This document shows, piece after piece, positions 20,798-28,582 of a stretch of DNA of 43,206 nucleotides. The first letter of the stretch is position 1, and every line of letters begins with the position of its first letter. Location: positions 1-43,206 of IMG/VR virus record IMGVR_UViG_3300032020_000018, one strand, 5' to 3'. The notes beneath the pieces are model-generated. The model was not told the DNA's origin, ran no database searches, and worked only from the letters and a program-made list of their open reading frames with translations. A program made the translations under genes and the position numbers. This stretch comes from a virus.

Positions 20798-21211
20798 ATG
20801 AAGCCAAGAAAACACAAAAGCCGTTTTTGGAAATCGCATACCCGAGAATGGGAAACGAAAGGGGCCGAGACTTTTCTGGACGCCGGTTGGGTTGAGACGG
20901 AAGGGACGGGCCTGAAAGACTGCCGGGGCACCGAGATCTATGAGGGAGACATTGTGCGGTCTACGCGACAGCACGGGGAGAAGACCCTGAACGGCAAGTT
21001 GCCTTCGCGCATCAAGGCCATCCGTAAGATGTTCGGGCAGTCGAGAATTCTCTGGGATGATGGTGGGTTCATCATCAAGAAACGAGGCAAACGTGGGTCC
21101 CAGAATCGCATGTGCAGTGTCGTCGTGCGATTCCTGAAACTGGAAGTTGTCGGGAACGTATTCGAGAATCCTGAGTTGCTGCGCCGGGATGTCCCGAAGA
21201 AAGGGGATTAG
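20798..21211 (+). CDS. YopX-family protein
   Basis: This 137-residue protein has the YopX signature: TGLKDCRGTEIYEGDIVR near residue 37, and VVGNVFENPELL at the C-terminal end. YopX proteins are common in phage accessory regions; their role is not established. The middle differs from the usual type by a basic insert (KMFGQSRILW, IKKRGKRGSQNR). It starts three bases after the previous stop. Confidence 0.8.
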   Translation: MKPRKHKSRFWKSHTREWETKGAETFLDAGWVETEGTGLKDCRGTEIYEGDIVRSTRQHGEKTLNGKLPSRIKAIRKMFGQSRILWDDGGFIIKKRGKRGSQNRMCSVVVRFLKLEVVGNVFENPELLRRDVPKKGD

Positions 21212-21213
21212 AC

Positions 21214-21606
21214 ATGACCACCATCTACACAGAGAGTGGAAGTTGGTACGGTCATTATGACAGCGCGAATCATTGGGTGGAATGGTGGCGGGACTGTACG
21301 ACGGCCGAGGATATTGAAGATGTCTCGATCTACTTGTCCACGGCGAATGAGCAGGCGGTCCCCTGGGAGGTTGTCCGCTCGGAGTTGGGATTGTCCTGTA
21401 AATGCGATGAGACTCCGCCGGCAACGATCGGCTGGGGGCCGTGGCGCAAGGACTGGTACAAGATATGTGGCGTTCATGGCAGACCCACCAAGGGATGTAG
21501 TGCGTGCCGAACCGGACACTACATCAATCGGTGGCGACACTTTCTGAGTCACTGCGTTTTCTGGCTCGCGCCCGGACTCTGGCGCCAGTGGGTCAATCGG
21601 GCATAG
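21214..21606 (+). CDS. Hypothetical protein
   Basis: ATG 21214 gives 130 residues, rich in Trp and Cys (WYGHYDSANHWVEWWRDC, then CKCDE, CGVHG and CSAC), so one zinc site is likely. The C terminus (HFLSHCVFWLAPGLWRQWV) may associate with membrane. The function is unknown. Confidence 0.55.
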   Translation: MTTIYTESGSWYGHYDSANHWVEWWRDCTTAEDIEDVSIYLSTANEQAVPWEVVRSELGLSCKCDETPPATIGWGPWRKDWYKICGVHGRPTKGCSACRTGHYINRWRHFLSHCVFWLAPGLWRQWVNRA

Positions 21607-21623
21607 AAGTGCGACAATACTGA

Positions 21624-21815
21624 ATGGGAAAGGACTGTTCTGTGACAGAAAAGGAAATGTATTCCCTGAAACGAGGCGACTGCGTCCGCCATGATGGGTT
21701 TTCTGATGTCTACGTTGTCACAGCCAACTACGGAACGCGAGTCACGGCCGTAGCTTCAGTGGATATCACGAATCCCCACGAATGGAAGTTGGCAGGCAAA
21801 CGAGAAAGGAAGTGA
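21624..21815 (+). CDS. Hypothetical small protein
   Basis: ATG 21624 gives 63 residues. No strong ribosome binding site precedes it; ATG 21657 (MYSLKRGD), 11 codons later, has an AAGGA and may be used instead. The core (RGDCVRHDGFSDVYVVTANY) resembles a small beta-barrel. The function is unknown. Confidence 0.5.
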   Translation: MGKDCSVTEKEMYSLKRGDCVRHDGFSDVYVVTANYGTRVTAVASVDITNPHEWKLAGKRERK

Positions 21816-21816
21816 T

Positions 21817-21972
21817 ATGAAGATTCGAGTATGGATAACGGCGGGGTCGCTGTTGGCACTGGGCGGGGTCCTGATTTTCTGGATGGGGCCTGGTCGGGAT
21901 GCGAGTACGGGACCGACGTTTCTGGTCGGTATAGTCCGCCCCCGGATTTCTTTGCCGGCACCGACAAGATGA
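21817..21972 (+). CDS. Small membrane or exported peptide, possibly a broken gene's 5' part
   Basis: ATG 21817 has AAGGAAG upstream and begins a signal or anchor (VWITAGSLLALGGVLIFWM). The frame ends at 21972 after 51 residues. A second frame (21831-22040), shifted by -1, has protein-like sequence where this one becomes Pro/Arg-rich. The two together look like one gene split by a frameshift. Confidence 0.45.
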   Translation: MKIRVWITAGSLLALGGVLIFWMGPGRDASTGPTFLVGIVRPRISLPAPTR

Positions 21973-22040
21973 TCGGTTTTCGGTCCGATGGTGTAGTGGT
22001 CTGGCGCAAGACGACGCCGGACGAACAACAAAGGTATTGA
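21831..22040 (+). CDS. Hypothetical protein, possibly a broken gene's 3' part
   Basis: ATG 21831 has no ribosome binding site, and the first 25 residues are Gly-rich and overlap the signal sequence of the other frame. The second half (PPPDFFAGTDKMIGFRSDGV then VVWRKTTPDEQQ) looks like real protein. It is more likely the continuation of the frame at 21817 than a separate gene. Confidence 0.4.
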   Translation: MDNGGVAVGTGRGPDFLDGAWSGCEYGTDVSGRYSPPPDFFAGTDKMIGFRSDGVVVWRKTTPDEQQRY

Positions 22041-22059
22041 GGAAGGAAAGGCTTTCGCC

Positions 22060-22146
22060 ATGAGAACTCTGTTATTGACATGTGTGCTGGCCCTCCTGTG
22101 CGGGAGCGGCAGTGCACCGAAACGATATTCCGAAAGGGCATTGTAA
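22060..22146 (+). CDS. Small exported peptide
   Basis: This 28-residue ORF (MRTLLLTCVLALLCGSGS at the start) is mostly a signal or lipoprotein sequence. The first 15 codons closely match, at DNA level too, the start of the gene at 22886. Its stop overlaps the next start (TAATG). It may be a remnant of a duplicated gene. Confidence 0.4.
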   Translation: MRTLLLTCVLALLCGSGSAPKRYSERAL

Positions 22147-22874
22147 TGAGAATTCGACTGTTGATGGTTGTTGTTGTGCTCACCATCCTATGTGGGATCG
22201 GTCTGAGCGGTGATGTAAACTGGAAATTCGATATTACCGACGCGGGGATTCGTTTTTTGGCCGCAGAGGGTCGCGTGTGTAGAGCCCTGGGCCTCAGTTG
22301 TCCCGGCTCCGTGCGGGAACGAAGCGGTCCGCCCGAGATCGTGATCCTGCTGGACCGCAGCGGCTCAATGGAGGATATGGAGTCCAAGATGGAGGAGGCG
22401 GTCGGCTCCTTTCTGACGAAACAGCGAGAGGCGGTCCCTATGGCCGTGGCGACGCTGGTACAGTTTGACGACCGCTACGAGCAAGTCTACGCCCGCAAGT
22501 CTCTGGTCGATCTGCCGCGGGTGGACATTCAGCCGCGCGGGCGCACGGCCCTTCTGGACGCTCTTGGCCGGACCATCAACGAAGTGGCGAAGGAGACGAA
22601 CGCCGCCAAGGTGATCTTTGTGGTCATCACAGACGGCCTGGAGAACGACAGCAAGGAATACAAGCGGCCGAAGGTCTTCGAGTTGATCCGGCACATGCGA
22701 GAACTGCATGGCTGGGAGTTTGTCTACCTGGGGGCGAATCAGGACGCCATCGCGGTCGCGGGCGACCTGGGGATTGTTCATTCGTGGAATTACGACCTGA
22801 CCAGTGTCAGTACCGTGGTCGATACGGCCGCGAACTTCACGACTCTGGCTATAACTGATCCGAATTGGAAGTGA
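22146..22874 (+). CDS. Exported von Willebrand factor A-domain protein
   Basis: The start is ATG 22146, which gives a signal peptide (MRIRLLMVVVVLTILCGIGL); 242 residues. The vWA fold follows: VILLDRSGSM is the MIDAS metal site (DxSxS), a Thr-containing loop is GRTALLDALG, and the third loop is VVITDGLEND. vWA domains bind metal ions and proteins. A phage copy that is exported would act in the periplasm or on the surface. It is followed by two other genes with export signals. Confidence 0.85.
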   Translation: MRIRLLMVVVVLTILCGIGLSGDVNWKFDITDAGIRFLAAEGRVCRALGLSCPGSVRERSGPPEIVILLDRSGSMEDMESKMEEAVGSFLTKQREAVPMAVATLVQFDDRYEQVYARKSLVDLPRVDIQPRGRTALLDALGRTINEVAKETNAAKVIFVVITDGLENDSKEYKRPKVFELIRHMRELHGWEFVYLGANQDAIAVAGDLGIVHSWNYDLTSVSTVVDTAANFTTLAITDPNWK

Positions 22875-22885
22875 AAGGAATCTCG

Positions 22886-23518
22886 ATGAGAACTCTATTC
22901 TGTTTGTGTGTGCTGGCCCTGCCGCTGGTAGTGTGTGGGAACGAAACCGACATTGACGGCGTATCGACCTCTTTTGAGACCGTCCCAACTGACATCCAAT
23001 TCATTTTGGAGCAAGAAGACGATCCTCTCCATCGTCTTATTTACTACATAAAGCAAGAGGTGGATGCCATTGCGAAGGACAAACCCATCGAGATCGCACT
23101 GGACGACAAGCCTCTTGTCTCCGTAACCCCATTGACGGGCATCATTGACGTAAATGCCCCTGATTGTCTCACCGACGCGTCGATACGGCGTATCTGTGAT
23201 TCCGGCCGGGTCTGCAAACTCATCGGCCATAGATGGATCACAGATGACCACCTTGGCGCATCGGAAGATGATGTTGCCTTGGACCAAGGGGACGTCACGT
23301 ACGGCTACTCCGGCTGGCAGGACCGCGAGTGCGCAGTCTGCGGTTACAAGCAGTCACGCCACTGGACAGAGTGGAGGTCTGATGCCCAAGTCGCCCAGGA
23401 TAACACCCAGGAGGAACTGCGCCGAGTGGAGGGCCAGCTACGGGAGTACACCGAGCAGGTCAAGCAGTTGACACGGAAGCTGGAGACCCTGAAGGGACAG
23501 ATGGAGCGGAAACCGTGA
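22886..23518 (+). CDS. Exported protein with coiled-coil tail
   Basis: ATG 22886 follows AAAGGAA and begins a signal peptide (MRTLFCLCVLALPLVVCG); 210 residues. Two Cys-containing blocks lie in the middle (ICDSGRVCKLIGHRW, ECAVCGYKQSRHW) and may bind zinc, although an exported zinc ribbon is unusual. The C-terminal 45 residues form a coiled coil (EELRRVEGQLREYTEQVKQL). The next gene overlaps by GTGA. Confidence 0.6.
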   Translation: MRTLFCLCVLALPLVVCGNETDIDGVSTSFETVPTDIQFILEQEDDPLHRLIYYIKQEVDAIAKDKPIEIALDDKPLVSVTPLTGIIDVNAPDCLTDASIRRICDSGRVCKLIGHRWITDDHLGASEDDVALDQGDVTYGYSGWQDRECAVCGYKQSRHWTEWRSDAQVAQDNTQEELRRVEGQLREYTEQVKQLTRKLETLKGQMERKP

Positions 23519-24354
23519 GCAAGCGAAGACGACAGCTCCCCTGTTTACTCAGGGCTTTGGTGGTTGTGGCCACTCTCTACAGTGCCTGCCTGGTGGTTCC
23601 GGCCTTCCTGGGCGGCAGTGTGTTGGACAAATCAAAGGATTCGTTCCGGGGCAGCATGACATTGGTGGGCGCGGGGACAATGAAGTGGCGCGCATGGCAA
23701 ACCGTTCACTGGACGATCTCTGCAATGGATCGAGTCCCCTTGAGCATGTGTGAGATTGGTCCTAGTCGTGGCGTACTCGCCCACGAGAATTATGCCATGA
23801 CATACTACGCGGTCGATCTTGACCCAGCCTGCCTTGCTAACGTAGTGAAACAGCGTCAGGGGACTCGATCTGCAACTTGCTATCTCTGCCGTGTTCCACC
23901 CTTACCTCCAGAAATGCCGAATGTTGATGTAGTCGTGGCCGAGAATGTTCTGGAACACATGGCAGACTACGGAGAGGCCAAGGCGTTTCTGGCTGGTTGT
24001 TTCGATAAGTTGCTGCCGGGCGGCTGCATTGTTCTGCGGTTCCCGGAGATTCGGGAGTCGGGCTGGCGGTTCTGGGAAGAGGCCCCGGACCATGCCTACG
24101 TGACGACCGGCCGGCGGGTGATGAACTTGCTGGGCGAAGTGGGTTTCCGCGTCCAGAGGCAGGGCTTGGCCCTGGATTGCTTCGATGGCTGGAAGGGTTG
24201 GATCATCGCGACGGGTCTGCGATGTTTCCCGTGGCAGACCATGCACGACCTGTGCTACGCTCCCTATCTATCAAGTCCGTGGTCGCGGTTGGCGGCCAAG
24301 ACAAGGCACTGCTACGTCGTGGCGGTGAAGAGTGAAGGGGAGCCGCCCAGATGA
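23515..24354 (+). CDS. Membrane-anchored SAM-dependent methyltransferase-like protein
   Basis: This 279-residue protein starts with GTG 23515. A basic start and one membrane segment (LLRALVVVATLYSACLVVPA) come before a class I methyltransferase core: CEIGPSRG (motif I), YYAVDLDP (end of the second strand), VDVVVAENVLEHM (motif IV) and LLPGGCIVLRFPE (motif V). The substrate is unknown. The orientation of the enzyme across the membrane cannot be told; if cytoplasmic, it may modify a membrane or envelope component. Confidence 0.75.
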   Translation: MSKRRRQLPCLLRALVVVATLYSACLVVPAFLGGSVLDKSKDSFRGSMTLVGAGTMKWRAWQTVHWTISAMDRVPLSMCEIGPSRGVLAHENYAMTYYAVDLDPACLANVVKQRQGTRSATCYLCRVPPLPPEMPNVDVVVAENVLEHMADYGEAKAFLAGCFDKLLPGGCIVLRFPEIRESGWRFWEEAPDHAYVTTGRRVMNLLGEVGFRVQRQGLALDCFDGWKGWIIATGLRCFPWQTMHDLCYAPYLSSPWSRLAAKTRHCYVVAVKSEGEPPR

Positions 24355-24407
24355 GCCGCGAAATCCCTCAACTCCCCATCCCTCATATAGGAGGCCATAC
24401 ACAATGA
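24351..24407 (+). CDS. 18-residue ORF, possible leader or remnant
   Basis: ATG 24351 overlaps the methyltransferase stop, and its own stop overlaps the next start, so it bridges two genes. It reads MSREIPQLPIPHIGGHTQ; the gene at 24930 begins MTEHPQLPIPRIG, so this is likely a duplicated gene start. Confidence 0.35.
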   Translation: MSREIPQLPIPHIGGHTQ

Positions 24408-24703
24408 GATCCGTTCGCTGTCGTCTTGGCATTCACCGATGGGAGCGCCGCGAGTCGTGCAACGGCAAGGACCATGAATCGTGGGTTCAATGCTCGCGCT
24501 GCCCCAAGCATCGACTTGGAACCTTCACGTCACGTTCCTGCACCACAGAATGTCCGCAGCATCGCAGTGAAGAGTTCTGGAGAAGAGCCATAGGGGACTT
24601 TGTCTCGTTTTTGTTTCCAGTCCCATGCGATCTACAAAAAGACCACAGCGGGGACAGCATTGAATTTAATCCAACACAACCCGCGCCGAAGGGGGATGAC
24701 TGA
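24404..24703 (+). CDS. Hypothetical Cys-rich protein
   Basis: ATG 24404 with AGGAGG upstream gives 99 residues. CSRCPKH, CTTEC and other Cys/His suggest zinc. RSVRCRLGIHRWERRESC at the start is like small phage proteins of unknown function. The next gene overlaps its stop (TGATG). Confidence 0.55.
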   Translation: MRSVRCRLGIHRWERRESCNGKDHESWVQCSRCPKHRLGTFTSRSCTTECPQHRSEEFWRRAIGDFVSFLFPVPCDLQKDHSGDSIEFNPTQPAPKGDD

Positions 24704-24930
24704 TGTCTGAGCAGTATTGGTACATCGAGTGGTGGGAACAAGAGTACGGGAAAGGCAAAGGATTCAGAACGCGGTCCAAGGATATCGTTGAAGGTTCCTT
24801 TGCTGATTGGTACTTGAAGGCGATCCATAAGTACGACAAGACGCACAAACATGGGATTACTCTCGTTGTGCCTCTAAAAAAGGAGGACTTTGAGAAACTG
24901 ACGGTCGCCGAAGTGGAGGGATGTGAGTAA
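24703..24930 (+). CDS. Hypothetical small protein
   Basis: ATG 24703 overlaps the previous stop; 75 residues, rich in Trp, Tyr and Lys (YWYIEWWEQEYGKGKGF). No motif is recognised. The next gene overlaps its stop (TAATG). Confidence 0.55.
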   Translation: MSEQYWYIEWWEQEYGKGKGFRTRSKDIVEGSFADWYLKAIHKYDKTHKHGITLVVPLKKEDFEKLTVAEVEGCE

Positions 24931-25391
24931 TGACTGAGCATCCCCAACTCCCCATCCCCCGCATCGGTTTCGGCTACACCGTGGATGTGGTGGCGGAATC
25001 GTACTGGCAGATCGGCGAATTAGCGACAGCCGAGAAACTGGCACTGTCACCCAGCCAGGTAGAGCGGGCGGTGAAGATGTGGGAAGAATGGAAGGTGACG
25101 AATCGGATGCACACGGAAACCCCGGTGGAGGTTACGGCCATGCCCTTGATGATTACGTGCGACAAATGCTGTTTCTGGACACTGGTCACAGAGGGGCGAT
25201 ATGCCAACATTGGTTTCGGGGATTGTGTCTGCGAGTCGTGGTGGACCGGTTATGGTCTTGCCCACTCAAGTCTTTCGCCCGCCGACGTGGTGGTTGAGGA
25301 TGATGAGGGCTGGGGCTTCTACGCTGGCCCGAAATTCGGTTGTATTCACGGGAGACCAAGGGAGATGGAGATGGCCCGTGACCCTCACTGA
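24930..25391 (+). CDS. Hypothetical protein
   Basis: ATG 24930 gives 153 residues. CDKCCFW then CVCESWW suggests a metal site. The start (HPQLPIPRIGFGY) matches the 18-residue ORF at 24351. The last 14 nt overlap the next gene. The function is unknown. Confidence 0.6.
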   Translation: MTEHPQLPIPRIGFGYTVDVVAESYWQIGELATAEKLALSPSQVERAVKMWEEWKVTNRMHTETPVEVTAMPLMITCDKCCFWTLVTEGRYANIGFGDCVCESWWTGYGLAHSSLSPADVVVEDDEGWGFYAGPKFGCIHGRPREMEMARDPH

Positions 25392-25551
25392 CGCCCAGGA
25401 GAAAGCCTACGAGTGGTTCGCCCTTCGCGAGCAGGCCCTCGTCAGTGGCGAACTCGGCAACGACTTCCTCAAGGACGCCGAGGACATCGAGCGGGAACTG
25501 GCGGAGGCGGGGTATGACGATCCACAAGCATTACTGGAAGGTGAAGTATGA
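25378..25551 (+). CDS. Hypothetical small acidic protein
   Basis: GTG 25378 behind GGAGATGG gives 57 residues, mainly helix (DAQEKAYEWFALREQALV then DFLKDAEDIERELAEAG). It overlaps the preceding gene by 14 nt. The function is unknown. Confidence 0.5.
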   Translation: MTLTDAQEKAYEWFALREQALVSGELGNDFLKDAEDIERELAEAGYDDPQALLEGEV

Positions 25552-25562
25552 CCGGGAATTTT

Positions 25563-25598
25563 CAAATCTTAGTCAGACCTAAGATTTGGTCTTGATTC
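25563..25598 (+). terminator. Terminator-like hairpin
   Basis: CAAATCTTAG (25563-25572) pairs perfectly with CTAAGATTTG (25579-25588) around a 6-nt loop, followed by GTCTTGATTC. The U-run is weak. It may stop or slow transcription after the 25378-25551 gene. Confidence 0.5.
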
Positions 25599-25663
25599 TT
25601 TCCCGTGGGATGATACAGAGTAAAGGTAATAGGTCACATTCTCGGAATCCATAAGGATCGAAG

Positions 25664-25744
25664 ATGGCCAAGGCGAAAAAGCCCAAGCATCCGAAGGTGT
25701 CGAAGAAGATCAGGAAACTCAAGGAGAAGGGGAGATGTCTGTGA
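25664..25744 (+). CDS. Small basic peptide
   Basis: ATG 25664 behind AAGGAT gives 26 residues, almost all Lys/Arg (MAKAKKPKHPKVSKKIRKLK). It overlaps the next gene by 10 nt. A nucleic-acid-binding role is possible. Confidence 0.45.
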   Translation: MAKAKKPKHPKVSKKIRKLKEKGRCL

Positions 25745-26145
25745 ACCGGCGTACCCTGCTCCAATCCGTTCTCGCGATCCCGGCCTTGCTGGCGGGAAAG
25801 GTATTTGGGTGTTGTGTGGAACCCAAATCTTTGGGGTCTGAGAATTCCTGGTCCGCAATCATGGTAAGGCATAAAAGCGAATGGGATATCATGCGCCAAC
25901 GGGAGGCTCGTTACCGAGATATATTGAGGGCCGTAGCTTTCCAGAGAGAGTCTCCTGATCCGATTCCGGCCCCGCCCTTGCCGGCAGTTTTCGTTCGCAA
26001 GATCGACTTTTACCGCAAGGAGCTCGCCGAGATTGCGAGTCTGCGAGCGGGGAGTCCTCCGGTTCCAGAAAACATGCGTTTGACGGACGAAGAGCGTGCC
26101 GAGTTGGCTATTGGATGGCCTGATGATTGGGAGGAAGACGAATGA
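25735..26145 (+). CDS. Exported protein with possible twin-arginine signal
   Basis: ATG 25735 follows AAGGAGAAGGGGAG; 136 residues. The start (MSVNRRTLLQSVLAIPALLA) has a twin-arginine-like motif, so it may be exported folded. The rest is charged and helical. The next gene overlaps by ATGA. The function is unknown. Confidence 0.6.
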   Translation: MSVNRRTLLQSVLAIPALLAGKVFGCCVEPKSLGSENSWSAIMVRHKSEWDIMRQREARYRDILRAVAFQRESPDPIPAPPLPAVFVRKIDFYRKELAEIASLRAGSPPVPENMRLTDEERAELAIGWPDDWEEDE

Positions 26146-26357
26146 ACCGTCATAACCTTCTGAAATCTCCCACTGTTGGCCTGCCGGTTCCGCTGGGATT
26201 GGCGACTGTGAAGAACGAAGCAAGGCCAAAGGATGATCTGGTGTTCGCCAACGGTACGGAGCGGGTGCGAGATTGGGACGTGGGGTTGAGACTTATCCGA
26301 AATATGGCGGTCGAGATCGAGAAGGCTGGCGGTATGGAAATGGCTGGTTGTAAGTAA
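26142..26357 (+). CDS. Hypothetical small protein
   Basis: ATG 26142 overlaps the previous stop; 71 residues (NLLKSPTVGLPVPLGLATVK, then a helix). It is the last gene before the RNA element and portal. The function is unknown. Confidence 0.5.
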   Translation: MNRHNLLKSPTVGLPVPLGLATVKNEARPKDDLVFANGTERVRDWDVGLRLIRNMAVEIEKAGGMEMAGCK

Positions 26358-26382
26358 GTGAGGGAAGTAACCGAGTAGCAAC

Positions 26383-26497
26383 GACAATCGAATAGCGGGT
26401 TCTCCTGACGGCCGGCCAGCCTGAGGGGGACGCAAGGCGAATATGAACGGCAGTCAGGTGCCTGACAACTTGACTGCCGTTTTTGTTTGCGCCCGCC
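26383..26497 (+). ncRNA. Repeated three-way-junction RNA element, copy A (before portal)
   Basis: P1 pairs GCGGG (26395-26399) with CCCGC (26492-26496). P2 pairs UUCUCCU (26400-26406) with AGGGGGA (26424-26430). P3 pairs CGGCAGUCAG (26448-26457) with UUGACUGCCG (26470-26479), followed by UUUUUGUUU. Between P2 and P3 is CGCAAGGCGAAUAUGAA, and GACAA before P1; both are shared with copy B at 31817-31933. P3 plus the U-run is a rho-independent terminator. The portal gene starts 22 nt downstream with no ribosome binding site. Confidence 0.65.
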
Positions 26498-26518
26498 CAA
26501 TTCGCCCAATGGTAAACG

Positions 26519-28582
26519 ATGCCGCAGATCGAAACTGACATTACGCCGGAACGCGAACACGAGATTATGACTCGTGTTACGCACTTCCAAGAGTCCGCAA
26601 TCACCCACAACGCGGATCTCATGGCGAGAATGGAGAAAGCACAGAGGTATACAGCGGGCGATCAATGGGACCCGACTATCAAGGAAGCGAATACCAAGCG
26701 TGCCAAGTTCTCCCTGACCATTCCCCTGATCCGCCCCCAGGTCAAGCAACTCGTGGGCTACTATATCCAGAATCCCAAGGACCCTTCTATCCGTGCCTAC
26801 CGCGGGGGCCTGCGGGTCCTGGCTGACCTGATTACCGCCCTGGTAATGCACGCCACCAAGGACGAGTCCGTGCAATTCGAGATCGCCCAGACTGTGGATG
26901 AGTGCGGGACTACGGGCCGGTCCTACATGGCCATGCTGCTGGACTACGAGCGGGACCCCATGTTTGGCGACCTGGAGATCAAGAAACTCGACTGCTTCGA
27001 TGTCTGGCCCGACCCGGCGTGCAAGGAGTACGACCCGAACAATCGTCACACAGGTGCCAAGTTTATGATCTGGCGGCCGTGGGTGGACAAGGACTGGATC
27101 AAGGCGAAATGGCCGGATAAGGCGCAGCGGCTCGGTATCGTGCAGGACGCCGTGGGCGGCGGCGGTGCCTGGAGTTGGTTCGGCCAGCATGTCAACTGGC
27201 TCGTGACGACGATCAGTGGCAGGCGCATGACCTCTGTGGGCTCGGCCTACGGCGGCAATTCAGAAGAGATGGTATTCTCTCGTTTCAAAGACCGGCTGGA
27301 CCATACCTGGTGGATCGAGTACAAGCCCATCTACTACTGGTACGATCTGCGGGATGAGCGGCCGGAAGCGTGGATTATCGTCACCGATGAGGAAAAGCAG
27401 CAGGCGGAACAGGCGGCGGAACAGTTCCCGGACACCTTCAAGATCGAGGAGTCCATTGCCCCGGTGATGAACCACACCGTTAGCCTCGGCAGCATCTTTC
27501 TGGAGAATAGCTTCGACGAGTTGAACCTGCTCGCGAGCGGCCAGACCTTGTACCCGATTGTGCCCTTTAACTGCTTCTTCAATAATGGCTACATCTCCGG
27601 GGTCGCGGAGGACCTGATTGGTTCGCAGGACTGGGTGAACCTGACCCGGTCCACGGTGGCCAATATCCTCAAGAAGCAGCCGAACCACGGGTACATGATC
27701 GGCGATGACAAAGAAGGCACCTTTAAGGATTGGCTCGCGGAGAACGGTGGCCTCGATGGCGTGGTAATCGACAAGTCGCGTGGCGGTGGTTTTGTTGAAG
27801 CGATCAAGCCCCCTCCCCTGCCGGCGGCGCACGCCCAGATGACGGAACTTGCGAAGGCGGAAATGCGGGAGATCAGCAATCTGCGGACAGAACAGCCGGA
27901 AGGGGCGGCCAAGGAGGGTTGGCAGACGGTCTCCTTGAAGCAGCAGGCGAGTTTGACGGGCGTTTCCCCGGTCCTGAGCAATATCGACTACAGTCTCCAC
28001 CTGCTCTACAACCTGATCGCCACGTCCGTGCGCTCCCTGCGGGTCTACAGCAACGCGGAAATCCGCCGGATCGTGGACGAGAAGGACCTGATCGACCCCC
28101 AGCTCCTTCAGGAAGCGAAACTGGTGGCGGCGCAGGCGTTGGGCGTTCCCTATCCGATCCCGCCGATCCAGATGAGCCAGGTGGTGATGATGCAGATGGA
28201 CCCCGGCGATTCTGAGATGATCCAGAAGAAACTGCACCAATTGGACATGCAGCGGGAGGCCCTGGAGGCTAAGTTGGAAGAGATTGCCAAGCCTTTGGCG
28301 ATCGACGCCCTGATCGACGCCCTGCACAATTCCCGCACGGGCCGGTACGAATGTACGGCAGCCACGGCAACGTCGTCCCCGACCTTCCGCATGGCGCAGT
28401 TCGGACAATTGATGGAACTTCAGGAGTACTTCGCCAAGACGGGCCAGATGCCGATCCCGCAGAAGTACATCATCGACGCGAGCGACCTGCCGAACAAGGA
28501 CGAGATCCTGGAGGACATGGAAATGGCGCAGCAGGCACAACAGAACATGGCTTTGGCGGGGGCGGGGGCGGGAGCGAAATGA
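26519..28582 (+). CDS. Portal protein (P22 gp1-like)
   Basis: This 687-residue protein should form the ring at the head vertex through which DNA passes. Length and start (ITHNADLMARMEKAQRYTAG, then QWDPTIKEANTKRAKFSLTI and RPQVKQLVGYYIQNPKDPSI) fit the P22-type portal family, as does its place between terminase and scaffold. The C-terminal part is helical (KKLHQLDMQREALEAKLEEI) and ends Ala/Gly-rich. ATG 26519 has no ribosome binding site. The next gene overlaps by ATGA. Confidence 0.85.
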   Translation: MPQIETDITPEREHEIMTRVTHFQESAITHNADLMARMEKAQRYTAGDQWDPTIKEANTKRAKFSLTIPLIRPQVKQLVGYYIQNPKDPSIRAYRGGLRVLADLITALVMHATKDESVQFEIAQTVDECGTTGRSYMAMLLDYERDPMFGDLEIKKLDCFDVWPDPACKEYDPNNRHTGAKFMIWRPWVDKDWIKAKWPDKAQRLGIVQDAVGGGGAWSWFGQHVNWLVTTISGRRMTSVGSAYGGNSEEMVFSRFKDRLDHTWWIEYKPIYYWYDLRDERPEAWIIVTDEEKQQAEQAAEQFPDTFKIEESIAPVMNHTVSLGSIFLENSFDELNLLASGQTLYPIVPFNCFFNNGYISGVAEDLIGSQDWVNLTRSTVANILKKQPNHGYMIGDDKEGTFKDWLAENGGLDGVVIDKSRGGGFVEAIKPPPLPAAHAQMTELAKAEMREISNLRTEQPEGAAKEGWQTVSLKQQASLTGVSPVLSNIDYSLHLLYNLIATSVRSLRVYSNAEIRRIVDEKDLIDPQLLQEAKLVAAQALGVPYPIPPIQMSQVVMMQMDPGDSEMIQKKLHQLDMQREALEAKLEEIAKPLAIDALIDALHNSRTGRYECTAATATSSPTFRMAQFGQLMELQEYFAKTGQMPIPQKYIIDASDLPNKDEILEDMEMAQQAQQNMALAGAGAGAK

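Noticed and set aside
26420-26470. A c-di-GMP (GEMM) riboswitch.
   Set aside because: GGGGACGCA and the GGCAGTCAGGTGCC part resemble GEMM pieces, but the essential CACGCACAGGGCAAACC half is missing in both copies.
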